Below, one piece after another: positions 25,138-32,746 of a stretch of 64,000 bases of DNA. Made by a program: the position numbers and the translations under genes. Positions within the stretch are counted from its first letter, which is position 1. Each line of letters starts with the position of its first letter. This stretch comes from Paenibacillus mendelii (GTDB taxonomy: Bacteria; Bacillota; Bacilli; Paenibacillales; Paenibacillaceae), in the NCBI RefSeq assembly GCF_024498075.1, contig NZ_JANHOF010000006.1:62001-126000 (forward strand), given 5' to 3'. The notes under the pieces were generated by a model. That model saw only the letters and a program-made list of their open reading frames with translations. It did not search any database and was not told the DNA's origin.

Positions 25138-26007
25138 ATGATTCAACGAACGAAGCTGCAGACGGGTCTGCTGATTGTATTCTTGGTTATCGTATGGGGC
25201 GTGAACTGGCCGTTATCGAAGATCGCGCTTGCTTACGTGCCGCCGGTGCTGTTCTCCGGAATTCGGACGCTGCTCGGCGGCTTGCTTCTGCTGCCGGTCG
25301 CGCTCACCAATTTCGGGAGAATGCGCTTTAAGGAAACATGGCCCATCTATCTCATGTCAGCCTTATTGAATGTGGTGTTATATTACGGTCTGCAGACGAT
25401 CGGGCTGAACCATTTGCCAGCCGGGCTATTCTCGGCGATCGTGTTCTTGCAGCCGGTGCTGGTCGGTATTTTTTCCTGGCTGTGGCTGGGCGAATCCATG
25501 AATGGCATCAAGCTGACCGGTCTGCTGCTCGGCTTCGCCGGTGTTGGCATTATAAGCAGTGGAGGCTTGGCCTTTCATGTGTCTGCGATGGGGATCCTGC
25601 TGGCTTTGGGAACGGCGCTCTGCTGGGCGCTGGGAACGATATATGTGAAGAAGAAGGGGCCGCTCGCGGACCCCATTTGGCTCGTCACGCTGCAATTGAT
25701 GATAGGCGGGCTGTTCATGACTTCTGCGGGCTCGATGATCGAGAACTGGTCCGATATCGACTGGGATCCAGCCTTTGTGGCATGCCTGCTTTTCATCGCG
25801 GTGTTCGTCATTGCCCTCGGCTGGCTGGTCTTCTATAAGCTGATCGCTGCCGGAGAGGCGAGCAAGGTCGCCTCCTATACATTCCTTATCCCGCTCGTAT
25901 CGATTCTGTCCAGCGCAGTCTTTCTCCGCGAATCGGTTACGCTCACACTGCTGGCTGGACTGCTCTGCATCCTTGCGAGTATTTATATGGTGAACAGAAG
26001 GGCGTAA
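25138..26007 (+). CDS. EamA/DMT-family membrane transporter
   Basis: The 289-residue protein is two EamA repeats with about ten membrane helices: LLIVFLVIVWGVNWPLSKIA at the start, GLFSAIVFLQPVLVGIFSWL at the end of the first repeat, and YTFLIPLVSILSSAVFLRES near the end of the second. This family exports amino acids, nucleosides or other metabolites. ATG 25138 is chosen because GAGGAG precedes it and the hydrophobic region begins directly; the longer frame up to 24997 adds a Ser/Arg-rich relic sequence. It stands alone beside the relic region. The substrate is unknown. Confidence 0.88.
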   Translation: MIQRTKLQTGLLIVFLVIVWGVNWPLSKIALAYVPPVLFSGIRTLLGGLLLLPVALTNFGRMRFKETWPIYLMSALLNVVLYYGLQTIGLNHLPAGLFSAIVFLQPVLVGIFSWLWLGESMNGIKLTGLLLGFAGVGIISSGGLAFHVSAMGILLALGTALCWALGTIYVKKKGPLADPIWLVTLQLMIGGLFMTSAGSMIENWSDIDWDPAFVACLLFIAVFVIALGWLVFYKLIAAGEASKVASYTFLIPLVSILSSAVFLRESVTLTLLAGLLCILASIYMVNRRA

Positions 26008-26032
26008 ATGTACTCAAAGCAGCGATTCCTTC

Positions 26033-26599
26033 TTACGCTTTACTCGCCATGTCTGCGATCTGCTGAAGCCAGGCTTGCCGTGTTTGTTCATCCGAGCCCG
26101 GTACCGATTCGAAGAATAGATGGTATAAGACCTCGAATCCGCAGTATTCGAAGATTCCTTTATCGGAAGTCAATCGCAGCGCCTGATCCATGCCGCTCTT
26201 GGCGTATTCCACATGCGACTTTCCTTGCGTATTAAGAATAACGGCTTTTTTACCTTTAAGAAGACCCATTTGGACGTCGTTCACATACTTATAGGCAAAG
26301 CCGTAAGAGAAGACACGGTCGATGTATCCCTTCATGATGGCCGGAAGCCCCGTCCACCAGATGGGATAGATGAAGGTGACGACATCGGCCCATAGCAGAT
26401 GTTTCTGTTCCTGAAGGATATCATCGCCATTACCGCCAAGGAGCTCGCTGCTGCTGACAGCAGGCTGAAAACCGATGGCGTATAAATCCCGGACCACCAC
26501 GTCATGACCTTTCAATTGAAGGCCATCGACAGCGGTTTTCATCAGGGCGTGATTAAAGCTCTTCGGGGATGGATGGGCGATTACGATTAAATGATTCAT
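26033..26599 (-). CDS. Flavodoxin-fold NAD(P)H-quinone oxidoreductase-like protein
   Basis: The 188-residue enzyme has the flavodoxin-like fold of the KefF/YwrO/NQO1 group: MNHLIVIAHPSPKSFNHALM at the start, the flavin loop YPIWWTGLPAIMKGYIDRVF (about residues 83-102) and LNTQGKSHVEY. Such proteins bind FMN or FAD and carry out two-electron reduction of quinones using NAD(P)H. ATG 26599 follows AGGAG with 8-base spacing. The TetR gene directly upstream on the same strand and matching palindromes before both genes indicate local repression, probably relieved by quinones or other electrophiles. Confidence 0.85.
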   Translation of the reverse strand: MNHLIVIAHPSPKSFNHALMKTAVDGLQLKGHDVVVRDLYAIGFQPAVSSSELLGGNGDDILQEQKHLLWADVVTFIYPIWWTGLPAIMKGYIDRVFSYGFAYKYVNDVQMGLLKGKKAVILNTQGKSHVEYAKSGMDQALRLTSDKGIFEYCGFEVLYHLFFESVPGSDEQTRQAWLQQIADMASKA

Positions 26600-26662
26600 G
26601 GAATAGGCTCCTCTCAATTTGGGGGGAATTAGGATAGTCGTTCATTTTAGTCGGCCGTTAGT

Positions 26663-26680
26663 TTATTGATTGATCAATAA
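26663..26680. promoter_or_regulatory. TetR-type operator before the quinone reductase-like gene
   Basis: Perfect inverted repeat TTATTGAT / ATCAATAA with a 2-base centre. The same half-sites occur before the TetR gene at 27257-27278, so it is a likely operator of that regulator. Confidence 0.65.
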
Positions 26681-26701
26681 ATATTTCTCAAAAAAAGAAT
26701 G

Positions 26702-27232
26702 CTAAGCTCCATTCTTTTTCTCTGCAATGCCCCGCGGTGTTAGCTCCTTCGAGTCTAAGGCGAGGGCAACATTGCATAACATCCCTCTGGCCATAAAATC
26801 AGCAGCTCGTTGTTCGCAATCTTGAATGCCGGCTTCTCTGAATTTGTGCAGCGCATAGTCTTTGATCCGACATAGTCCTTGCTGCATAAGATCTTGAACA
26901 GCCGGTTCACGGATCGCCAAAGCTTGAACTTGAAGCAAAATCTCTTCTTTATGAGTATTCATTAACCCCTCATATGAAGTAATCATTGCTGCTTCAATCG
27001 TTGCAGAATCGCCCGTAATGTTCGAGAAGGCTGTGACAATTCTATCCATAGCCCGATCCAATGCAGCGAGCAACAGCTCTTCTTTGCTTTTGTAAAAATT
27101 GTATACATAGGGCTGTGAAATCTTCGCGTGCTTCGCGACGTCTGCCGTTGTAGCCTTGAAGTAGCCCTTATATGCAAAAACATAAACGGCGGCTTCGAGA
27201 ATCTCTTCCTTGCGTGAGGAAAGCTTATCCAT
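26702..27232 (-). CDS. TetR-family transcriptional regulator
   Basis: The 176-residue protein has an N-terminal helix-turn-helix (RKEEILEAAVYVFAYKGYFK, then TTADVAKHAKISQPYVYNFY, about residues 7-46) and a helical ligand-binding domain with two Cys residues in the C-terminal half (QDCEQR and MLCNVA). It starts at ATG 27232. The flavoprotein gene follows 102 bases downstream on the same strand, and AT-rich inverted repeats sit before each gene, so it probably represses both. The ligand is unknown; a quinone or similar electrophile would fit the neighbour. Confidence 0.88.
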   Translation of the reverse strand: MDKLSSRKEEILEAAVYVFAYKGYFKATTADVAKHAKISQPYVYNFYKSKEELLLAALDRAMDRIVTAFSNITGDSATIEAAMITSYEGLMNTHKEEILLQVQALAIREPAVQDLMQQGLCRIKDYALHKFREAGIQDCEQRAADFMARGMLCNVALALDSKELTPRGIAEKKNGA

Positions 27233-27256
27233 GGGTTCGTATTCACCTCCATTCGT

Positions 27257-27278
27257 TTATTGATTAATCAATCAATAA
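27257..27278. promoter_or_regulatory. TetR-type operator before the TetR gene
   Basis: Half-sites TTATTGAT (27257-27264) and ATCAATAA (27271-27278) with a 6-base centre that adds an overlapping TTGATTAATCAA palindrome. It lies 25 bases before the TetR start, fitting autoregulation. Confidence 0.6.
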
Positions 27279-27292
27279 CTCGTAAAGCCAAT

Positions 27293-27472
27293 TTAACATA
27301 ATGTTCCGGCCTGCGCAAGGTCTATTTTCAACTCCATAAAAAAAGGTTCTATCGTGCTTGTCTGGGTCCCCGGAACGTAAACGGCATCAGCTGCAAAGCT
27401 TAGCATCACTTTGTGGGGTCCAATATGGAACATGCCTCCGGCAGGATGCCCGAACCACCAGAAGTCCAAGAA
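27293..27472 (-). pseudogene. C-terminal remnant of an unrecognised protein
   Basis: A minus-strand frame preceded directly by a stop codon encodes about 59 protein-like residues: FLDFWWFGHPAGGMFHIGPH, then KVMLSFAADAVYVPGTQTST. The composition (Trp, His, Gly, Pro) is that of a real enzyme end rather than random DNA. There is an internal ATG but no ribosome site. It stops 15 bases from the TetR operator. I do not recognise the parent family. Confidence 0.35.
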
Positions 27473-27531
27473 TCATATAAACACTCTCATATAAATATAG
27501 GAACGGCTTACGATGAGAGGATGGTAATGAT

Positions 27532-27801
27532 ATGAAGAAGTTTTACAGGAAAAAGATACCGGGAACAAAATTCACTAGATTTCTACAATTAAATCGAGGT
27601 AAAATGGCTGCTTTCTCTATGACGTTCAAGGATAATCCGGAATGGAAGGATAAAACTTTCAAAGGTATTATTGAGATCGCCGGAAGGGGCTACACGATTA
27701 TCGCGGATCCTGAAACAGGTATGCGTTATTTGCTGCTGACAGTTGATATCGATTACATTACGTTCGATGAGCCTGTGGAGTCGCTGACCAGAAAAAAATA
27801 A
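27532..27801 (+). CDS. gerQ: Short GerQ-type spore coat protein
   Basis: The 89-residue protein matches the C-terminal core of B. subtilis GerQ (YwdL): FLQLNRGKMAAFSMTFKDNP, GIIEIAGRGYTIIADPETGM and YLLLTVDIDYITFDEPVE. GerQ is an inner spore coat protein needed for CwlJ-dependent germination and is cross-linked through N-terminal Lys residues by the transglutaminase Tgl. This copy lacks the long Pro/Gln-rich N-terminal region and begins MKKFYRKKIPG, so it keeps a cluster of Lys near the start. ATG 27532 follows GAGGATGG at about 7 bases. cwlJ is not adjacent here. It may be a short second GerQ; function by family only. Confidence 0.75.
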   Translation: MKKFYRKKIPGTKFTRFLQLNRGKMAAFSMTFKDNPEWKDKTFKGIIEIAGRGYTIIADPETGMRYLLLTVDIDYITFDEPVESLTRKK

Positions 27802-27825
27802 GGCTATGTCCCTGAAAAAAGACAA

Positions 27826-27853
27826 TTGCATCATTTTTACGTTGTGCTATAAT
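27826..27853 (+). promoter_or_regulatory. Sigma-A promoter of the ilv operon
   Basis: TTGCAT (27826-27831) and TATAAT (27848-27853) with a 16-base spacer, just before the first T-box leader. Confidence 0.7.
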
Positions 27854-27865
27854 AAGATCCAACTA

Positions 27866-28180
27866 AAACATCAGATTGTGATGATGAGGAAAACGTACAG
27901 GGCTCTTATGCCCAGAGAGCAGAGGGATTGCTGGAACCTTTGCCATAATTCCCGCGTACGAAGTCGCCTCGGAGCTGTTGATTCGAAAGCCGGACCGGTT
28001 CGGCCAGTAGTCTCAAACGGAGTGGCACACGTTACTGTGCTGCAGGTAAGGAAGCTTCCTTACCTCATGAGGCTGAAGATCGCAAGATTCTCAGCAAATC
28101 AGGGTGGTACCGCGAAAATAACCCCTTTCGTCCCTTAACCTGGCAGCATGCTGCCGGTTGTGGATGGAAGGGGTTTTCTG
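27866..28180 (+). promoter_or_regulatory. T-box leader 1 (valine specifier GUC) with terminator
   Basis: The AGAGAG motif of stem I lies near 27914-27919, the specifier loop reads GAA-GTC-GCCTCGGAG with GTC at 27963-27965, the T-box core AGGGTGGTACCGCG is at 28101-28114, and the terminator pairs the CCCCTT near 28122 with GGAAGGGGTTTT near 28167-28176. GTC is a valine codon, so uncharged tRNA-Val would favour read-through. Specifier assignment rests on alignment to the usual GAA-NNN-ACC/GCC pattern. Confidence 0.85.
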
Positions 28181-28195
28181 TATATATAGCGCAAT

Positions 28196-28502
28196 AGGCG
28201 ATGAAGAGAAAAACGTACAGGAGCTCTTATGTCCAGAGAGCGGGGGGAACGCTGAAACCCTCGCCGTAATCCTCCCGTACGAAGTCATCTCGGAGCTGTT
28301 GATTCGAAAGCCGAACCGGTCTTGGCGAGTAGTCTCAAACGGAGTGGCACACGATATCGTGCTGCAGGTAAGGAAGCTTCCTTACCTCATGAGGCCGAAG
28401 CTCGCAAGATCCTCGGCAAATCAGGGTGGTACCGCGAAAATAACCCCTTTCGTCCCTTAACCTGGCAGCATGCTGCCGGTTGTGGATGGAAGGGGTTTTC
28501 TG
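28196..28502 (+). promoter_or_regulatory. T-box leader 2 (valine specifier GUC) with terminator
   Basis: A second complete leader, closely similar to leader 1 at an offset of about 320 bases. Specifier GAA-GTC-ATCTCGGAG has GTC at 28284-28286, the T-box core is at 28423-28436, and the terminator hairpin ends in TTTTC at about 28500. Its terminator loop is nearly identical to that of leader 1, pointing to tandem duplication. It directly precedes ilvB. Confidence 0.85.
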
Positions 28503-28571
28503 CGCGCATGGCGTACTTCTGCGCCAGGCGAACGGTAATGAATGATCCATGAATAAGTTGAGGAGGTCTTC

Positions 28572-30269
28572 ATGATGAATAAAGCGGAACAAATTACGGG
28601 ATCCGAGGTCCTTCTGCGCGGCTTGCTGGCGGAAGGGGTTGAATGTGTATTCGGGTATCCGGGAGGCAATGTCCTGTACATTTATGACGCGATGGTCGGC
28701 AATCCGGATTTCAAGCATATTCTGACCCGTCATGAGCAAGGTGCCATTCATGCGGCCGACGGCTATGCCCGTTCCACAGGGAAGGTAGGCGTATGCCTTG
28801 CAACCTCGGGGCCAGGGGCCACCAATCTAGTCACAGGCATTGCAACGGCTTATATGGATTCGGTACCGATCGTGGTCATCACAGGTAATGTGCCTACAGC
28901 TGTTATGGGGACAGATGCCTTTCAAGAAGCAGATATCGTAAGCATCACAATGCCCATAACGAAGCACGGATATCTGGTTCGTGATGTTCATGACCTGCCG
29001 CGAATCATACAAGAGGCTTTCTATATAGCAAACACCGGAAGAAAAGGGCCGGTTCTAATCGATATTCCGAAGGATGTATCCAATCAACTGATGCGCATAC
29101 AACCATCCGGACCCATCCAATTACGCGGCTACAAGGGCGCTCCGCAGCCGGACCGAACGGAGGTCGATAAACTCATTCAAGCGATTACCGAATCGGAGAA
29201 GCCGGTCATCATTGCCGGCGGAGGGGTGGTGCATTCGAATGCTTCTCAGGAGCTGATTGCGTTCGCGGATCGAACGAGAATTCCCGTAACCACAACGCTT
29301 CAAGGGCTTGGCGGATTCCCCAGTGCTCATGAGCTTTGGCTTGGGATGCCCGGCATGCACGGGACCTATGCCGCCAATACCGCCATTCAGAACGCCGACC
29401 TCATCATCTCGATTGGCTCCCGGTTTGATGATCGGGTCACAATGAGGCTGGATGGCTTTGCTCCGCAAGCCAAGAAAGTCGCCCATATTGATATTGATCC
29501 GGCCGAGATTGGCAAGAACGTACGAACGGACATTGCCTGTATCGGCGACATCCAAGCCGTCCTGGCCTATGCGATTACGAAGGCCGGGCCAGCTCGTTCA
29601 GGCAGCTGGATCGAGGAAATCGTGAATAACAAAACACGATATCCGCTGCAATACAAGGATTCCGATACCGTGCTAAAGCCGCAATATGTTCTGGAGATGA
29701 TCAGTGAAACCACGAACGGTGAAGCGATTATTACAACGGATGTCGGCCAGCATCAGATGTGGACCGCACAGTTCTACAAATTCAACCACCCTCGTTCACT
29801 CCTAACATCAGGAGGTCTTGGCACGATGGGATACGGGTTCCCGTCCGCCATCGGGGCTCAAATCGGAAATCCAGACAGGCTGGTCGTATCCATCAACGGC
29901 GACGGGGGAATGCAGATGTGCGCGCAGGAATTAGCTGTATGCGCGATTCATAACATCCCGGTCAAGATTGTCGTCATTAATAATCAAGTATTGGGTATGG
30001 TCAAACAGTGGCAGGAGCTGATTCATGACAACCGTTTAAGCCATATCGAACTGGCGGGAAGCCCGGATTTTGTCAAGCTGGCCGAAGCCTATGGCGTTAG
30101 AGGGCTAAGAGCGGGAACCAAACAAGAGGCGCTGGAAGCTTGGCAGGAGGCGCTGCGGACACTGGGGCCCGTGCTGGTGGAGTTCACGGTGCCGTCAGAG
30201 GAAAATGTATATCCGATGGTATTCAGCGGCGATACATTAGATCAGATGAAATTGGGGGATATGGCATGA
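28572..30269 (+). CDS. ilvB: Acetolactate synthase, large (catalytic) subunit
   Basis: The 565-residue protein is a thiamine-diphosphate enzyme that joins two pyruvates (or pyruvate and 2-ketobutyrate) in the first common step of valine, leucine and isoleucine synthesis. Visible features are the N-terminal catalytic Glu in VFGYPGGNVLYIYDA ... RHEQGAIHAADGYAR, the FAD-related central domain, and the diphosphate/metal motif SINGDGGMQMCAQELAVCAI (about residues 443-462) ending in NN. ATG 28572 follows GAGGAGG. The small subunit starts in its stop codon. Two T-box leaders with valine specifiers lie directly upstream, so expression should rise when charged tRNA-Val falls. Confidence 0.95.
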   Translation: MMNKAEQITGSEVLLRGLLAEGVECVFGYPGGNVLYIYDAMVGNPDFKHILTRHEQGAIHAADGYARSTGKVGVCLATSGPGATNLVTGIATAYMDSVPIVVITGNVPTAVMGTDAFQEADIVSITMPITKHGYLVRDVHDLPRIIQEAFYIANTGRKGPVLIDIPKDVSNQLMRIQPSGPIQLRGYKGAPQPDRTEVDKLIQAITESEKPVIIAGGGVVHSNASQELIAFADRTRIPVTTTLQGLGGFPSAHELWLGMPGMHGTYAANTAIQNADLIISIGSRFDDRVTMRLDGFAPQAKKVAHIDIDPAEIGKNVRTDIACIGDIQAVLAYAITKAGPARSGSWIEEIVNNKTRYPLQYKDSDTVLKPQYVLEMISETTNGEAIITTDVGQHQMWTAQFYKFNHPRSLLTSGGLGTMGYGFPSAIGAQIGNPDRLVVSINGDGGMQMCAQELAVCAIHNIPVKIVVINNQVLGMVKQWQELIHDNRLSHIELAGSPDFVKLAEAYGVRGLRAGTKQEALEAWQEALRTLGPVLVEFTVPSEENVYPMVFSGDTLDQMKLGDMA

Positions 30270-30760
30270 TAAAGAAGCATACGATTTCAGTCTTAGTGAA
30301 CGACCAGCCTGGCGTTCTGCAGCGTGTCTCGGGATTGTTCGGCCGGCGCGGCTTCAATATCGACAGCATCACGGTTGGGAATTGCGAAGAGGCGGGGCTG
30401 TCGAGAATGGTCATCGTGACTGCCGGCGATGATCGGACGCTGGAACAAATAGAGAAGCAGCTGTTCAAGCTGATTGACGTGCTGAAGGTTAACCATCTTA
30501 AGGATCATGCCATGGTAGCCAGGGAGCTTGCCTTGATTAAGGTAAAGGCGGAGCCGTTGAAACGACCGGAAATTGTCGGTATAGTCGATGTATTCAGAGC
30601 TTCGATTGTCGACATCGGCTCAGCCGATATGATTATTCAGGCAGTAGGGGATCTCGACAAAATAAACGCGATTATCGATTTGCTGCGCGTGTATGGCATT
30701 GTGGAGTTATCTCGCACAGGCACAACTGCATTGATGCGAGGGAATGCAGCGGTAAAGTAA
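30266..30760 (+). CDS. ilvN: Acetolactate synthase, small (regulatory) subunit
   Basis: The 164-residue protein begins with an ACT domain (KHTISVLVNDQPGVLQRVSG, residues 4-23, then RRGFNIDSITVG) that binds valine for feedback control, followed by the usual C-terminal domain (VDVFRASIVDIG ... IDLLRVYGIVELSRTG). ATG 30266 overlaps the ilvB stop as ATGA and lies after GGGGG, so the two subunits are translationally coupled. The frame is open back to 30140 but that part overlaps ilvB and is not used. A small gene of unknown function follows 16 bases later. ilvC and the leu genes are not next in line. Confidence 0.93.
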   Translation: MIKKHTISVLVNDQPGVLQRVSGLFGRRGFNIDSITVGNCEEAGLSRMVIVTAGDDRTLEQIEKQLFKLIDVLKVNHLKDHAMVARELALIKVKAEPLKRPEIVGIVDVFRASIVDIGSADMIIQAVGDLDKINAIIDLLRVYGIVELSRTGTTALMRGNAAVK

Positions 30761-30776
30761 AGGGAGGAGCGGGTGT

Positions 30777-31157
30777 ATGAGCGTATGCCGTACGTTTGCA
30801 GATGCGGAATTAATGGCTAAGAACGGGATCGAGGGTATCGTAAGTAAGGCGCTGATTGCGGAGGATGCCGCCTCGGTTATTCAGGCCGGGGACGAGATCA
30901 GGAAAGAAGCGTGTGTCACGATATTCACGGACGAAGGATTGAACAAGTCCGATCATTATGTGGTGGAATGCTTATCCCCATCGGGCACACCCTATATTCT
31001 CTGCATGGGTGTCGGCAACGGGAAGGCTTTAATGAACTATGGGCCTGATGAAATGCTCGCCTTCCGTGAAGAATGCGAGGACAATGGCATCAACATCGAT
31101 CCGGGAAAGCCGCTGCTGGCTTATTCCTATCGCGGGATCGCGCGTTTGAGTAGTTAA
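30777..31157 (+). CDS. Uncharacterised protein encoded at the end of the ilvBN operon
   Basis: The 126-residue protein starts at ATG 30777 behind GGGAGGAG, 16 bases after ilvN, so it is in the same transcript and under the same T-box control. It has no membrane segment or signal peptide. The middle holds DHYVVECLSPSGTPYILCMG and the end GKPLLAYSYRGIARLSS; four Cys are spread along the chain. The predicted make-up is alpha/beta. I do not recognise the family. Its place suggests a role tied to branched-chain amino acid supply, but that is only position-based. Confidence 0.65.
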   Translation: MSVCRTFADAELMAKNGIEGIVSKALIAEDAASVIQAGDEIRKEACVTIFTDEGLNKSDHYVVECLSPSGTPYILCMGVGNGKALMNYGPDEMLAFREECEDNGINIDPGKPLLAYSYRGIARLSS

Positions 31158-31201
31158 GGATGTTAAACAAGAATTGAACAGCCCAATAAGTAGTCGATAT
31201 A

Positions 31202-31236
31202 AACGGCTTGCTCCAGGGGGCAAGCCGTTATTTTAT
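31202..31236 (+). terminator. Terminator of the ilv operon
   Basis: A 10-base-pair stem AACGGCTTGC / GCAAGCCGTT with an 8-base loop, followed by ATTTTAT. Confidence 0.75.
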
Positions 31237-31305
31237 ACGTTGCAGAGAAACTTCAAGAGGGATTTGATTCGCGCCGCTTGCGAAAGGGCCGCCATAGTTG
31301 GTGTC

Positions 31306-32403
31306 TTATGTTGATTGTCCCTCGTGAAGAGATAGAGGGATGACAATTTGTTCTAGTGTGGAAGGATCGTGCATGGATCGCAGCAGCAGTTTAACGGCCT
31401 CCGTCCCCATTAGTTCGAAATTTTGTTCAATCCAGGTAAAGTAGTCATTCTCCAAGCCCCTAATTTGGGGATTGTCGAAACAGATGATTGCCAGATCCTC
31501 GGGGATTTTTTTCCCAAGTTTGACTGCCATCTTTGCGGCACAAAGAGCCGTTTCCGGTGAAAAGGCGAAAACCGATGTAATCGTTGGTTCGTTTTGCAGC
31601 CATTCAAATATCATTTCCTTCCTATTATTTTCGTCTGGTAAGGAGGCATCATCGATTTGAGTCAGCCAGTAATTGGGCTCCAGTCTAAGCTGATTTTTCT
31701 TGGCAGCATCCAAATAACCGCGGAAGCGGTCCTCCGAACTGGATGTTTTGGACCGATTTAAAGATAAAATGCCAACATGTTTATGTCCCTTGCGAGCCAA
31801 ATAATCCGTTCCGATATGACCTCCATCATAATTGTCGGAGTAGACGGCATTCGTTTTAATTCCCGGAAGATAGCGATCGACCAGAACAAATGGAAAGCGG
31901 TCCGATTTGAGCCTCAAAATTTCATCGCTGTAAGCCTCCCCGTCAACTGGAAAGATAATCAATCCCTCGGCACCCGCATCAATCATCTCACGGATGGCGA
32001 AACGCTCCTCCGACTGGGTTAATACCGATTTAACCATTAGCATAAGCCCTTCGTCTCGGCATGATTCCTCTATTCCGCGAAACAATTGGATGCTTAGTTT
32101 ATCTCCGAGCGGAGGCATTAAAAAACCGATTTTTACTTTGTTCTCCAATAGAAGGTCTTTAGCTTCCTGTTTTTCACCTGTGGAGACGAAAGACCCCTTG
32201 CCGGCTATGCGAAAAACAAGGCCCTCATCTACCAAAAATCTCAAGGCGGTTTTAATCGTCATGATACTGACTTGAAACTGGTCCTTCAGTTCCAATTCTG
32301 TAGGAATCTGATCGCCAGGTTTAAGTATGCCCATCTCAATTTGATTTTTTATATATTCTCGGATTTGAACGTAAAGCGGTGTGTTTTTTTCTTGATCTCT
32401 CAT
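31306..32403 (-). CDS. AraR-like regulator: GntR winged helix plus LacI-type sugar-binding domain
   Basis: The 365-residue repressor has a GntR winged helix at its N-terminus (TPLYVQIREYIKNQIEMGIL, PTELELKDQFQVSIMTIKTA, about residues 8-70) joined to a periplasmic-binding-type effector domain (KVKIGFLMPPLGDKLSIQLF, then GAEGLIIFPVD and YDGGHIGTDYLARKGHKHVG) as in LacI proteins. This is the layout of B. subtilis AraR. It is divergent from the glycan-utilisation genes that start at 32747. The 340 bases between them hold AT-rich palindromes and a strong promoter, so it likely represses that locus and itself until a sugar ligand binds. Confidence 0.88.
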   Translation of the reverse strand: MRDQEKNTPLYVQIREYIKNQIEMGILKPGDQIPTELELKDQFQVSIMTIKTALRFLVDEGLVFRIAGKGSFVSTGEKQEAKDLLLENKVKIGFLMPPLGDKLSIQLFRGIEESCRDEGLMLMVKSVLTQSEERFAIREMIDAGAEGLIIFPVDGEAYSDEILRLKSDRFPFVLVDRYLPGIKTNAVYSDNYDGGHIGTDYLARKGHKHVGILSLNRSKTSSSEDRFRGYLDAAKKNQLRLEPNYWLTQIDDASLPDENNRKEMIFEWLQNEPTITSVFAFSPETALCAAKMAVKLGKKIPEDLAIICFDNPQIRGLENDYFTWIEQNFELMGTEAVKLLLRSMHDPSTLEQIVIPLSLHEGQST

Positions 32404-32746
32404 GAAAATCGCTCCATTTGGTTTCGGTAATTTTATTATAATATTAGGTATTAATATAATATTGTATCAGAAGATTTGGAAAAACTCCAACTGTTTATCT
32501 GATCCAACGAATATGCTTTTTAAAAATTAGGTACTATGGGAAACTAATCATGAAATATGAATCAAATATTATAATATATTATATTGACATGATATTTAGT
32601 TTAATATATGCTCAACTTGCGTAAATGTTCTATTGCGTTTGAACTATACACATGCCGGTCGACGGGGAGGGGTGAACGGTATCGAATTGGAATTAACGGC
32701 TAGCGGAGTGGAAAGCCGGAAGAATGTCGGAAAGGAGCTAGCATCC
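32404..32746 (+). promoter_or_regulatory. Divergent control region: promoter and AT-rich palindromes
   Basis: TTGACA (32584-32589) is followed 17 bases later by TATGCT (32607-32612), a likely promoter for the plus-strand locus. Just upstream are overlapping palindromes ATATTATAATAT and ATAATATATTAT (about 32566-32582). Another AT-rich inverted element lies around 32435-32463, near the regulator start. These are candidate operators of the AraR-like protein. Confidence 0.55.
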
